The position numbers and the translations under genes are program-made. 64,000 bases of DNA, taken from Xanthobacter autotrophicus. Lineage in GTDB: Bacteria > Pseudomonadota > Alphaproteobacteria > Rhizobiales > Xanthobacteraceae. Shown here in pieces: positions 16,494-24,901 of the stretch; the first letter of the stretch is position 1; each line of letters opens with the position of its first letter. The stretch spans positions 62,001 to 126,000 of the forward strand of contig NZ_VAUP01000004.1 of the NCBI RefSeq assembly GCF_005871085.1, read 5' to 3'. The notes below the pieces were generated by a model. That model did no database searches, had not been told where the DNA came from, and worked only from the letters and a program-made list of their open reading frames with translations.

Positions 16494-17374
16494 CGCCCGC
16501 CTCCCACGCCCAAGAGCCGGTGGCGGACCTGCTCGGTGACAAGGTCTATGATCATCACCGCAGCGATGATGAGCAGCAGGATGGCGGAGACATCCGAATA
16601 GTAGAATTTGCGGATCGCCTCCACCAGATCCTGCCCGATGCCGCCGGCCCCCACGAAGCCCATGATGGAGGCCTCCCGCACGTTGATCTCGAAGCGCAGC
16701 AGCCCGTAGGAGGCGAAATTGGAGGTCACCTGCGGCACCACGGCGAAACGCACCATCTTGGGCCAGGAGGCGCCGGCGGCAATCGCGCCTTCCACCGGGT
16801 TCATGTCGATGTTCTCCACCACCTCGGCGAACAGCTTTCCCAGCGCTCCCATGGTGTGGATGGCGAGGGCCAGCACGCCGGGCATGGGCCCGAGCCCGAA
16901 CGCCACCACGAACAGCAGGGCGAATACCAGTTCCGGCACGGTGCGGCAGAATTCCAGATAACGCCGTGCGGCGAGGCGGATGATCCGGCTGCGCACCAGG
17001 TTGGCGCAGGCCAGGAAGCACAGGAAGAAGGCGCCGATGCCGCCGATCAGTGTGCCGAGATAGGCGATGAGGATGGTGTCGAGCAGCAGCTTCAGCCAGT
17101 GGTCGAGGTTCCAGTACCACTCGGCGAGGTCTGCCCCCAGGCTGTCCCAGCGCAGGGTGGGCACGATGGAAGCGAAATAGGTGGTGAGGCGGCCGGCATT
17201 GGCGAACAGCACGCCGGGCTTCACCTCGCCCATCCAGGCGGCCAGGGCGATGCACACCGTCACCACCGCGGCAGCGATGAAAGAATGCCGCCGACGTTCC
17301 CGCACCGCCGCCTCGTAGGCGGCCAGCATGGGCGCGAGCTGCGCGTCGGGCAGGCGGGTGACGGCGTGGGCCAC
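16490..17374 (-). CDS. phnE: Phosphonate ABC transporter permease, first copy
   Basis: Inner-membrane permease (294 residues from GTG 17374). The GTG start is chosen because GAGAGGGGG stands at proper distance upstream; an ATG further up lies in repeat DNA. Membrane segments follow (FIAAAVVTVCIALAAWM, LIAYLGTLIGGIGAFFLCFL, ELVFALLFVVAFGLGPMPG). The coupling loop reads EINVREASIMGFVGAGGIGQDLVEAI. Between phnD and this gene lie 358 bases holding hairpins, which may reduce permease expression relative to the binding protein. Confidence 0.93.
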   Translation of the reverse strand: MAHAVTRLPDAQLAPMLAAYEAAVRERRRHSFIAAAVVTVCIALAAWMGEVKPGVLFANAGRLTTYFASIVPTLRWDSLGADLAEWYWNLDHWLKLLLDTILIAYLGTLIGGIGAFFLCFLACANLVRSRIIRLAARRYLEFCRTVPELVFALLFVVAFGLGPMPGVLALAIHTMGALGKLFAEVVENIDMNPVEGAIAAGASWPKMVRFAVVPQVTSNFASYGLLRFEINVREASIMGFVGAGGIGQDLVEAIRKFYYSDVSAILLLIIAAVMIIDLVTEQVRHRLLGVGGGR

Positions 17375-17509
17375 GTTTTTTCCCCCTCTCGCGCCCCGGC
17401 CGACTGGAACGGAGCGCGAGCGCATTGGACGCAGACCCGGTGCCCAGCGCAAGACGGCGCCGAAGGCGCTTCAAGCGAGGCGACCGGTTGTTCTTGCCGG
17501 CATCGCCGG

Positions 17510-17670
17510 ACCTTATCCTGGGCCCCGGATCAGCGCTCCGGCTGCGCCGTCGCTTGTCCGGGGCGCGGGCTTTCCCCGCCGTCATGCTCCGGCTTGACCG
17601 GAGCATCGATCCTTCTGCCGGGCAGCGTACCCGGCCCTTCCATGGGTCCTCCGGTCAAGCCGGAGGACGA
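17510..17670. repeat. Hairpin-rich dispersed element between phnD and phnE1
   Basis: Two 9-bp hairpins with 5-base loops in opposite orientation: ATGCTCCGG/CCGGAGCAT at 17584-17606 and GTCCTCCGG/CCGGAGGAC at 17646-17668. Their loops are complementary (CTTGA and TCAAG). A further CCGGATCAGCGCTCCGG region lies upstream at about 17523. The general form (CCTCCGGTCAAGCCGGAGG) is common in rhizobial genomes. It fills most of the 358-base gap inside the phnCDE unit. Confidence 0.75.
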
Positions 17671-17732
17671 CGGGGAGAGGGGCCCGCGGCACGCGAGGGC
17701 GAGGGCGAGGGCCCTGTGGGCGAGGAGTTGCC

Positions 17733-18641
17733 TCAGCTCTTCTTCTTGCGCAGCTCGTCCACGAACTTGTTCAGCTCGATGATGGAGACGTAGGATTCAT
17801 TATCCACCGGCTGCCACATCTGCTGCTTGCCTTCATAGATCTTGTCGAAGGCGGCCTTGTCGTTCTTGTCGATGGAGAAGAAGGCGTCGCGGATCTTCGC
17901 CTTCAGCTCGGCCGGCATGTCGGCGAGATAGGCGTAGGGCGAGTTCACGATCTGGTCGGACTTGAAGATGATCCGGTAGTCGTCGTACTTCGCCATCCCC
18001 TTGCGCTCCATGCGCTTGAGGTTGGATTCCTGCTCGTCGTTCCACCAGTTGAAGGCGGCATCGCAGGTGCCCTGCTGCACGGCGATCACCGCATTCTCGT
18101 GGGAGCCGGCATAGACCACCTTGCCGAAGAATTCGTCCGGCTTGATGCCCATCTTGTTCAGGGAGAAGCGCGGCACGTTGTTGCCGGAGGTGGAATTGGG
18201 GTCCACCAGGCACAGGTTCTTGCCCTTCAGGTCCTCGATCGACTTGTAGGGGCTGTCGGCCTTCACGTAGAGCACCGAGTGATAGCCCTTGGTGCCGTCC
18301 GCGTTCACCTCGATGGCGAAGGCCTCGATCTTGGCGCCGGTCATCAGCGCGCGGGCGAAGGAGGAGGGGCCGTAGGAAGCGATGTGGATGTTGCCGGCGC
18401 GCTGGCCCTCGATCACCGCCGCATAATCATTGGCGATGCGCAGGGTCACCTTGGTGCCGAGCTGCTTGGTGAGATAGTCCGTGAGGGGGGTGAAGCGCTC
18501 GGTGACGCCGGAGGCGTTCTCGGCCGGGATGATGGCGAACACCAGCTCGGGATACTTCGCCTTCCAGTCCTGCGCGGCGGCGGCGCCGGCAGAAACGGCG
18601 AGCGCGGCGGCAGCCGCGATCAGGGTACGACGGTTCAGCAT
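17733..18641 (-). CDS. phnD: Phosphonate ABC transporter periplasmic binding protein
   Basis: Periplasmic receptor (302 residues) that binds phosphonates and hands them to PhnE. Signal peptide MLNRRTLIAAAAALAVSAG...AAAQ. The mature part has the PhnD motifs VFAIIPAENASGVTERFTPL, IHIASYGPSSFARAL, LCLVDPNSTSGNNVPRF and AGSHENAVIAVQQGTCDAAF; the DPNSTSG segment shapes the phosphonate pocket. It lies 79 bases downstream of phnC. Confidence 0.95.
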   Translation of the reverse strand: MLNRRTLIAAAAALAVSAGAAAAQDWKAKYPELVFAIIPAENASGVTERFTPLTDYLTKQLGTKVTLRIANDYAAVIEGQRAGNIHIASYGPSSFARALMTGAKIEAFAIEVNADGTKGYHSVLYVKADSPYKSIEDLKGKNLCLVDPNSTSGNNVPRFSLNKMGIKPDEFFGKVVYAGSHENAVIAVQQGTCDAAFNWWNDEQESNLKRMERKGMAKYDDYRIIFKSDQIVNSPYAYLADMPAELKAKIRDAFFSIDKNDKAAFDKIYEGKQQMWQPVDNESYVSIIELNKFVDELRKKKS

Positions 18642-18720
18642 TCAGGGCTCCTGTCGGCAGGTCTGGATTTCGAACGAACGGGTGCAACCGGCCATCGGCT
18701 GGCCGGTTTGGCGGCAACTG

Positions 18721-19530
18721 TCAGGCCAGCGCCGCAGCTTGCGGAATGGCGTCGCCGTAGGCGGGCTTTGCCGCGGGCAGGTCCATCACCTCGCCGGCCT
18801 CCAGGCCGTAGAGGTCGTGGGCCACCTGCTCGGTGAGGGCGGCCGGCGCGCCGTCGAACACCACCCGGCCCTGCGCCATGCCTACCAGGCGGTCGCAATA
18901 GGTGCGGGCGAGGTCGAGGGAATGCAGGTTGCACAACACGGTGATGCCGAAGTGCTTGTTGATGCGCAAAAGCGCGTCCATCACAATGCGGGTGTTGCGC
19001 GGGTCGAGGGAGGCGATGGGCTCGTCGGCGAGGATGAGCGCCGGCTCCTGCGCCAGCGCACGGGCGATGGCCACGCGCTGCTGCTGCCCGCCGGACAGGC
19101 TGTCGGCGCGTTGGGCGGCCAGAGACGCGATGTCGAACTGGTCGAGGGCGGAGAGGGCGATGGCCCGGTCCTCCGCGCTCCAGCTCTTGGTGAGGGCGCG
19201 CCACGCCGGCGCGGTGGCGAGCCGGCCCATGAGCACGTTGGTGAGCACGTCGAGCCGGCCCACGAGATTGAACTGCTGGAAGATCATGGCCGCCTCGGCC
19301 CGCCACGCGCGCAGGGCGCGGCCGCTGAGGGCGGTCACGTCGCGGCCATCATGGAGGATGCGGCCGGACGAAGGATCCTGAAGGCGGTTGATCATGCGCA
19401 GCAGGGTCGATTTGCCGGCGCCGGATCGTCCGATGACGCCGACGAAGGCCCCCGCCCCGATCTGAAGGTCAACGTTGGACACGGCCTCTTTGTCGCCGAA
19501 GCGGCGGGTGAGGCCCTCGATTACCAGCAT
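18721..19530 (-). CDS. phnC: Phosphonate ABC transporter ATP-binding protein
   Basis: ATPase of the phosphonate importer, 269 residues from ATG 19530 (GGAG site upstream); ATG 19563 is an alternative. Walker [11 protein letters not shown]-loop [18 protein letters not shown], signature [15 protein letters not shown], Walker [14 protein letters not shown] and switch [12 protein letters not shown] are complete. It is the first gene of phnCDE1E2, separate from the phnG-N operon, and has a Pho-box-like direct repeat about 145 bases upstream. Confidence 0.94.
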   Translation of the reverse strand: MLVIEGLTRRFGDKEAVSNVDLQIGAGAFVGVIGRSGAGKSTLLRMINRLQDPSSGRILHDGRDVTALSGRALRAWRAEAAMIFQQFNLVGRLDVLTNVLMGRLATAPAWRALTKSWSAEDRAIALSALDQFDIASLAAQRADSLSGGQQQRVAIARALAQEPALILADEPIASLDPRNTRIVMDALLRINKHFGITVLCNLHSLDLARTYCDRLVGMAQGRVVFDGAPAALTEQVAHDLYGLEAGEVMDLPAAKPAYGDAIPQAAALA

Positions 19531-19674
19531 CGGGTCGCTCCGTTGCGCGTCCCGACCGCTCATAAGGGGCGAGCGCAACAGCCGTGTGACGCTTGGCCGG
19601 CCAACGGTCGCTGATGGGTTTTCAGTCTGTCTTCAAGGTTGCCGCGCGACCGTCGCGCGACCGTCGTAGGGGGG

Positions 19675-19692
19675 GCGTCAGAAAAGCGTCAT
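19675..19692. promoter_or_regulatory. Pho-box-like direct repeat upstream of phnC
   Basis: GCGTCAG-AAAA-GCGTCAT on the plus strand: two 7-mers spaced by 4 bases, an 11-base period as in PhoB sites (consensus CTGTCAT-N4-CTGTCAT). GTCA is kept in both halves. It lies about 145 bases before phnC but reads in the opposite orientation to that gene, which lowers confidence. Confidence 0.35.
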
Positions 19693-19766
19693 GGGATCGG
19701 CGATTGTGACAAGAGCGCATCCAGGCCGGATCGCCCCACATGACGCCCCGCTGTTCCGCGTGGAGA

Positions 19767-19792
19767 CGCCGGGGAGGCATGCCTCCCCGGCG
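19767..19792. repeat. 26-bp perfect palindrome
   Basis: A gapless inverted repeat centred on GGCATGCC with arms CGCCGGGGAGGCA. It lies about 65 bases beyond the stop of the 27-codon minus-strand frame at 19857-19940 and could be its 3' hairpin; there is no U-run. A large operator is the other reading. Confidence 0.55.
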
Positions 19793-19856
19793 CCGCGGAT
19801 CGACCGGACCACGCTTTGTTGTGTTCTTCGATCCGGCGGGCGGTGCGGCCAGCGGC

Positions 19857-19940
19857 TCAAACCATTCCGAGGAGTACCGCGCCAATGAAGGCGAAGGCGG
19901 CACAGGTCTCGATCACAGTGAGCAGATGGCCAAAGGTCAC
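19857..19940 (-). CDS. Possible 27-residue membrane miniprotein
   Basis: A short frame from GTG 19940, preceded by GAGG at 5 bases, coding for a peptide that begins VTFGHLLTVIETC and continues as AAFAFIGAVLLGMV. It would be one membrane helix. A strong palindrome follows it. I do not recognise a family, and a frame this short can arise by chance. The flanking stretch 19941-20138, up to the amidase stop, is A+T-rich and shows no other gene. Confidence 0.3.
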   Translation of the reverse strand: MTFGHLLTVIETCAAFAFIGAVLLGMV

Positions 19941-20138
19941 CTTGTCCTCGCAAAGTCGATCTCGCAAGGAACCTTAACAAATTCTCAGAACGCGGAAAGA
20001 GGTAAGATGTGCTGCAACGCGGCGGGTATTGTGTTGCGGCGCATGACTATCAGGCGGCAAGTGTGCCCCCGTTCTGCCTTTTTATCGACGCTGCGACGCA
20101 AGCGGCGGCGTTGGGAAAATACCGTGAAATATTGTATT

Positions 20139-21404
20139 TCAGCGGGCAATGGCGCTTTCGACCAGATTTGCCACCGTCAGTGCCTGCCGGTCGCGGCCGA
20201 AACGGCCCACCAGCTGCACGCCCACGGGCAGTCCGTCCGCCGTCTCAAGGCCGGCGATGTTGATGGCCGGGCAGCCCAGCAGGGTCCACAGCCGGCAGAA
20301 CATGGCCGAGCCGGTGGTGGCGAAGCCCTCCGGCGCCGGGCCGGGCGCGGAGAAGGTGAGGAGCGCGTCCACCTCGGAGAACACATCGCCCAGCTTCTGC
20401 CGCGCGCGCTTGGCCGTGCGGCGCGCCTGGTCGTAGGTGTCGGGCGCGATCTGCTGCGCGGCATCGAGATGGGCGGCGAGCAGCGGCGAGAGGCCGGCGC
20501 GGTCGTAGGCCAGCTCGTCGGCGAAGGCGAGGGCGGCCTCGAAATCCTGGATGATGGGCTGGGCGGCGTCGGCGGCCTCCAGCTCCTCCGGCAGGTCGAG
20601 GTCGAAGACGCGGGCGCCTTTGGCCTCGGCGGCGCGGGCGGCGGCGTCCAGCGCGGCATGGGCCTCGGCGGAGGCGCTGCCGGCGCGGGCGGTGCGCACG
20701 ATGCCGATGCGCGGGCGCTCGGCGATTTCGGCCCCGATGTCGAGATCGCGGCCGGTGATGGCGGCGGCGGCGAAGGCGGCATCGCGCACCCGCGCGGCGA
20801 ACAGGCCCATGGTGTCGAGGTGCCAGGAGAAGGTTTTCATGCCCAGCGTGGGCAAGAGGCGGAAGGTGGGCTTGTAGCCGGTGACCCCGCAGAAGGCGGC
20901 CGGGCGGATGACCGAGCCGGCGGTCTGGGTGCCGATGGCGAATGGCAGCATGCCCGCCGCCACCGCCGCCGCCGAGCCCGCCGAGGAGCCGCCCGGCGAA
21001 TGGGTGAGCCGGCGCGGGTTGCGGGTTTGCGACGGCTTCAGGAAGGCGAATTCCGTGGTCACGGTCTTGCCCACGATGATGCCGCCGGCGCGGCGCGTCA
21101 TGGCCACCACGGGGGCGTCGTTGCGCGGGCGATGGCCGGCATAAAGCGGGCTGCCATAGGCGGTGGGCAGGTCCCGCGTGTCGATGATGTCCTTCACCCC
21201 CACCGGCAGGCCGGCGAGGGGCAGCCCCGCAAGGCCCGCCTGATCCGCCGCCGCGCGCGCCCGGTCGAGGTCGAGGGCGGCGAAGGCCTGCACCTCGCCC
21301 TCGTGGGCGGCGATGGCGCGCGCCACCTGTTCCAGCACGGCGCGGGGCGTGGTCTGCCCGGCGTGGAGGTCGGCGGCGAGGTCGCGGGCGAGAAGGAGGC
21401 TCAT
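20139..21404 (-). CDS. Amidase of the amidase-signature family
   Basis: Cytoplasmic amide hydrolase, 421 residues from ATG 21404 (MSLLLARDLAADLHAG). The Ser-cisSer-Lys triad is visible: Lys in LPVGVKDIIDTRDLPT, the cis-Ser in HSPGGSSAGSAAAVAAG, and the nucleophile in GTQTAGSVIRPAAFCG. It is AtzE/GatA-like in form but carries no gatB/gatC neighbours, so it is not the tRNA amidotransferase. Substrate unknown. The open frame continues upstream through a palindromic repeat pair; those residues are not conserved and are left out. Transcribed alone, with polysaccharide deacetylase upstream on the same strand. Confidence 0.88.
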   Translation of the reverse strand: MSLLLARDLAADLHAGQTTPRAVLEQVARAIAAHEGEVQAFAALDLDRARAAADQAGLAGLPLAGLPVGVKDIIDTRDLPTAYGSPLYAGHRPRNDAPVVAMTRRAGGIIVGKTVTTEFAFLKPSQTRNPRRLTHSPGGSSAGSAAAVAAGMLPFAIGTQTAGSVIRPAAFCGVTGYKPTFRLLPTLGMKTFSWHLDTMGLFAARVRDAAFAAAAITGRDLDIGAEIAERPRIGIVRTARAGSASAEAHAALDAAARAAEAKGARVFDLDLPEELEAADAAQPIIQDFEAALAFADELAYDRAGLSPLLAAHLDAAQQIAPDTYDQARRTAKRARQKLGDVFSEVDALLTFSAPGPAPEGFATTGSAMFCRLWTLLGCPAINIAGLETADGLPVGVQLVGRFGRDRQALTVANLVESAIAR

Positions 21405-21521
21405 GGATCTACTCGGGGGGGTGACGCAAAGGGCGCCCACCATGCGCAGGCGGCGGCGGGGGCGCAATGGTGGGGGAGTCTCAATTTGAAAGTCGGCTGC
21501 TTTGATCGGGCAGTCCCGGAA

Positions 21522-21641
21522 CCCTCTCCCGCGTGCGGGGGAGGGCAGGCAGGGGGCGGGCTGTGTCCGCAATCCAGCGCGTCGGTGTTCTGCCTCGCCG
21601 CCGCGCCCCCTCCCCAATCCTCCCCCGCAGGCGGGAGAGGG
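21522..21641. repeat. Inverted pair of GC-rich palindromic repeats
   Basis: Copies at 21522-21545 (CCCTCTCCCGC / GCGGGGGAGGG) and 21619-21641 (CCTCCCCCGC / GCGGGAGAGG), opposite orientation, about 73 bases apart, between the deacetylase stop and the amidase start. The same paired layout occurs at three other places in the window. No gene is seen elsewhere in 21405-21700. Confidence 0.85.
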
Positions 21642-21700
21642 GGCGACCGCCCCGCTTTTCCGACGGAGACACGACCCTGCGGGCATAGCCCCCTCTACGC

Positions 21701-22693
21701 CTACTGCACCGGCAGGATGCGCTTGCCGGTGCGGGCGGCATCGTCATAGACGCGGGTGTCGCCGGGCTTCAGGGAATAGCAGGTGTCGGCGATCACCGGC
21801 CGGCCCGCCGCCAGAAGCTGGCTCACCGTGGCGAAACGGTAGCCCTTGGCCCGCAGCGCCGGGATCAGGATCTTGAGCGCCTCGGCGGTGTGTTTGCCGC
21901 GCCCGTTGGCATGCATCAGCACGATGGAGCCGGGACGGATGCCGCGCAGCATGTCGTCGGCCATGCCCTTGGCGCCGATGAAGGCGGGATCGCCCGAATC
22001 CACGTCCCACTGGATGGCGAGGTGGCCGGTGTCGTTCACATAATTCAGCGATTCGGCGCTGCACGAGCCGTAGGGGAAGCGAAACAGCGCCGCCCCGCCG
22101 GTCGCCCCACCCTGGGCTTGCGCCGGCGCGCTGGGCAGCATGCAGCCCTTGGCCTTCACCTCGGTGCGGCGCAGGGCGAGGGCCACGTCCGCGTCGTCCA
22201 CCTGCCGGCGCATGGCGTCCCCGGTGCGCACGGTGAGGTTGGCGTGGGACCAGGTGTGGTTGCCCATCTCGAACGTGTGGTCAGCTGTGAGCTGGTCTCC
22301 GCGCTCCGCATGGCTCATCAGCCATTTGCCGCCGGCGAAGAAGGTGGCGGCGACGTTCTCGGCGCGCAGATAGTCCACCAGCGCACCGTCATAGCCGGAA
22401 ATTTCGCTGGAGGCTTCGCACAGGTCGAAGGTGAGGGCGACCAGCTTTTCCCCCGGCGGCAGCTCGACCCGCCGGATGGAGCCGCGGAGCGCCGTCGGCA
22501 CCGGGGGCAGGGAAGGTGCCGCCATGTCGGGCAGGTTGATCGGGCCGCCGGCGCGCGGGCGCACGATCTCCTCCCCCGGCTTCGCGGCCAGCGCCGCAGG
22601 CGAATAGCAGGCCGGCCCCGCCGCCGGCCCGGCAAGAACCGGAAAGGAGACGGGCAGCAGCAGGAGCGCGAGGCAGATGGATCGGACGGACAC
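21701..22693 (-). CDS. Secreted polysaccharide deacetylase (NodB domain, CE4 family)
   Basis: Predicted extracytoplasmic carbohydrate N-deacetylase, about 330 residues from GTG 22693, chosen because a good Sec signal follows (VSVRSICLALLLLPVSFPVLAG). The NodB domain spans roughly residues 85-290: motif 1 ALTFDLCEAS, motif 2 GNHTWSHANL with the H-x3-H metal pair, motif 3 FRFPYGSC, motif 4 WDVDSGDP, motif 5 IVLMHANG. Motif 1 is unusual: the normal TFDDG reads TFDLCE, so the metal-binding second Asp is replaced by Leu. Loss of that Asp occurs in some CE4 proteins, and activity cannot be judged from sequence. Confidence 0.85.
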   Translation of the reverse strand: MSVRSICLALLLLPVSFPVLAGPAAGPACYSPAALAAKPGEEIVRPRAGGPINLPDMAAPSLPPVPTALRGSIRRVELPPGEKLVALTFDLCEASSEISGYDGALVDYLRAENVAATFFAGGKWLMSHAERGDQLTADHTFEMGNHTWSHANLTVRTGDAMRRQVDDADVALALRRTEVKAKGCMLPSAPAQAQGGATGGAALFRFPYGSCSAESLNYVNDTGHLAIQWDVDSGDPAFIGAKGMADDMLRGIRPGSIVLMHANGRGKHTAEALKILIPALRAKGYRFATVSQLLAAGRPVIADTCYSLKPGDTRVYDDAARTGKRILPVQ

Positions 22694-22910
22694 GGCAAAC
22701 TCGACAGGTGCGAAGGATTGGCCATCGGCATAGGCGCCCGCGCCGCCCTTGGCCAGAGCAGGCCGGTCACGAGCTGTTGCGCGCGGAAACATCAGCGCGA
22801 GCAGGGGGGCCGATCAACAGATTCCATTTGAGAAGGGCGCGGCGGCAGGCTAACCGGCGGGACGGCGTGCGCCCACCATCGGACGGCCCTGATCGCAGGA
22901 TCAAAAGCCC

Positions 22911-23759
22911 ATGAACCTCCTCTCCATCCAGTCCCATGTCGCATACGGCCATGTGGGCAATGCCTCCGCCGTGTTCCCGCTCCAGCGGCTCGGGGTGGAG
23001 GTGTGGGCCATCAACACCGTGCAGTTCTCCAACCACACCGGCTATGGGGCGTGGCGTGGGCAGGTGTTCGACGCGGCCGTCATCGGCGATCTGGTGGAGG
23101 GCATCACCGAGCGCGGGGTGCTGCCGCGCTGCGACGGCGTGCTGTCGGGCTACATGGGCTCGGCGGACATCGGCGCCGCCATCCTCGATGCGGTGGCGCG
23201 GGTGAAGGCGGCCAACCGCAATGCCGCCTATTGCTGCGACCCGGTGATTGGCGACGTGGGGCGCGGCATCTTCGTGCGCCCCGGCATTCCCGAGCTGATG
23301 CGCGATCTCGCGGTGCCGGCGGCGGATGTGATCACCCCCAACCAGTTCGAGCTGGAGCTGCTCTCGGGCCGCAGCTGCGCTTTCCTCGACGATGCCATCG
23401 CCGCCTGCGAGGCCCTGCACGCGCGCGGGCCGAAGGTGATTCTCGTCACCAGCCTCAACGTGGCGGAGACGCCGCCCGACTGCATCGACCTGATCGCCTC
23501 GGGGCCGGACGGGCGCTTCCTGGTGCGCACGCCGCGCCTCGCGGTGTCGCTCAACGGGGCGGGAGATGCCATCGCCGCCCTGTTCTTCTTCCACGTGCAG
23601 CGCACGGGCTCGACGGCGGAGGCCGTTTCCGCTGCCGCATCCTCCATTTACGGGGTGCTGGAGCGGACGGAAAAAGCACAGTCTGCGGAATTGCTGCTGG
23701 TGGAGGCCCAGGACGAGTTCGTGCGGCCCTCCCGGCTCTTTCCTGCCTCGGTGATCTGA
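22911..23759 (+). CDS. pdxY: Pyridoxal kinase
   Basis: Phosphorylates pyridoxal to PLP in the vitamin B6 salvage route (EC 2.7.1.35). The 282-residue ribokinase-fold protein shows MNLLSIQSHVAYGHVGNASAVFP at the start, NTVQFSNHTGYG, the YCCDPVIGDVGRG substrate loop, DVITPNQFELELLSG, and the catalytic anion hole LNGAGDAIAALFF with its Asp. Transcribed alone; the next gene begins 107 bases on. Confidence 0.95.
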   Translation: MNLLSIQSHVAYGHVGNASAVFPLQRLGVEVWAINTVQFSNHTGYGAWRGQVFDAAVIGDLVEGITERGVLPRCDGVLSGYMGSADIGAAILDAVARVKAANRNAAYCCDPVIGDVGRGIFVRPGIPELMRDLAVPAADVITPNQFELELLSGRSCAFLDDAIAACEALHARGPKVILVTSLNVAETPPDCIDLIASGPDGRFLVRTPRLAVSLNGAGDAIAALFFFHVQRTGSTAEAVSAAASSIYGVLERTEKAQSAELLLVEAQDEFVRPSRLFPASVI

Positions 23760-23866
23760 GGCAAAAATGTGGCAGCCACCCCCGTGGCTACCATGACCGG
23801 AAGACGCCGTGCCCAGAGGCGTGGGGTTGCCCTGTCACCGAGACCTTGCCGCAGAGAACTGCTCGT

Positions 23867-24763
23867 ATGCCGCGCCGCTTCGTGACCCTGGATGTGTTCA
23901 CCTCCCGCCCGTTCGGGGGCAATCCGCTCGCCGTGGTGCTCGATGCCCAGGGGCTCGACGAGGCGGCGATGCAGCAGATCTCCCGCGAGTTCAACGTGTC
24001 CGAGACGGTGTTTGTGCTGCCGCCGAAGAACCCGGCCAATCGCGCCCGCATCCGCATCTTCTCGGTGGCCCACGAGATGCCGTTCGCCGGCCATCCCACG
24101 GTGGGGGCGGCGGTGCTGCTGGCGCTGGAGGACAAGCTGGTCAAGGGCACCCTGAAGATCGAGGAGCCCATCGGCACCGTCACCTGCGAGGTGACGACCC
24201 TCGGCGCCGGCTCGCGCAAGGGGGCGGCGGTGTTCACCGCGCCGCGCAAGGGTGAGCTGGAGGAGATCGACATCTCCCGCGCCGCCTGCGCCGAGGCGCT
24301 CAGTCTCGATGAGAGCGACATCGGCTTCGACGCCCACCGTCCGGTGGTGGCCTCGGCCGGGGTGCCCTTCCTGTTCGTGCCGCTGGCCGACCTCACGGCG
24401 CTGGCGCGTGCACGGCCGGACGAGGCGGCCTTCATCAATTCCCTGGGCGGCTTCGGCGAGGCGCTCTACCTCTACACCCTGGATGAGGAGGGCGACGCCG
24501 ACTTCCGCGCCCGCATGTTCTCCCCCGGCCTCGGCACCGAGGAGGACCCCGCCACCGGTGCCGCCGCCGCCGCCTTCCCCTGCGTCCTGCTCGATGCCGA
24601 GAACCGGGTGGATGGCCACCACAAGGTGCGCATCGACCAGGGCTTCGAGATGGGCCGCCCCAGCCGGGTGGACCTCGGCTTCACGGTGAAGGGCGGGCAG
24701 GTGCTCGATGCCACCATCGGCGGCTCCGCCGTGGTGATCGCCGAGGGCGTGCTCCACATCTGA
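23867..24763 (+). CDS. PhzF-family isomerase/epimerase
   Basis: A two-domain DapF-like fold protein of 298 residues from ATG 23867. Signature parts are VDVFTSRPFGGNPLAVV-like FVTLDVFTSRPFGGNP, the catalytic-Glu segment FNVSETVFV, FSVAHEMPFAGHPTVG and PGLGTEEDPATGAAAAAF. True PhzF isomerises DHHA in phenazine synthesis, but no other phz genes are near. This is one of the widespread genomic PhzF-like proteins of unknown substrate. The open frame reaches far upstream through pdxY in another phase and is not used. Confidence 0.9.
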   Translation: MPRRFVTLDVFTSRPFGGNPLAVVLDAQGLDEAAMQQISREFNVSETVFVLPPKNPANRARIRIFSVAHEMPFAGHPTVGAAVLLALEDKLVKGTLKIEEPIGTVTCEVTTLGAGSRKGAAVFTAPRKGELEEIDISRAACAEALSLDESDIGFDAHRPVVASAGVPFLFVPLADLTALARARPDEAAFINSLGGFGEALYLYTLDEEGDADFRARMFSPGLGTEEDPATGAAAAAFPCVLLDAENRVDGHHKVRIDQGFEMGRPSRVDLGFTVKGGQVLDATIGGSAVVIAEGVLHI

Positions 24764-24901
24764 GACTTATCAATATGTGGATTTGACAGAACTCACGGAA
24801 AGCGTGGGGAATAGCGTGCAGTGTGACCTTGGCGATGGCGGGATCGCTCCTATGTGTGCTGCATCGCAACACTCCCACTGGCCCTTCCGGAGGGTATCAT
24901 C

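Noticed and set aside
20139-21404. GatA subunit of the tRNA amidotransferase
   Set aside because: No gatB or gatC nearby and the C-terminal part does not look like GatA.
6917-21641. CRISPR-like reading of the regularly recurring GC-rich palindromes
   Set aside because: Copies are in inverted pairs several kb apart with no uniform spacers and no cas genes.
23867-24763. Phenazine biosynthesis function for the PhzF-family gene
   Set aside because: No phzA-G genes near; PhzF-like proteins are widespread outside phenazine producers.
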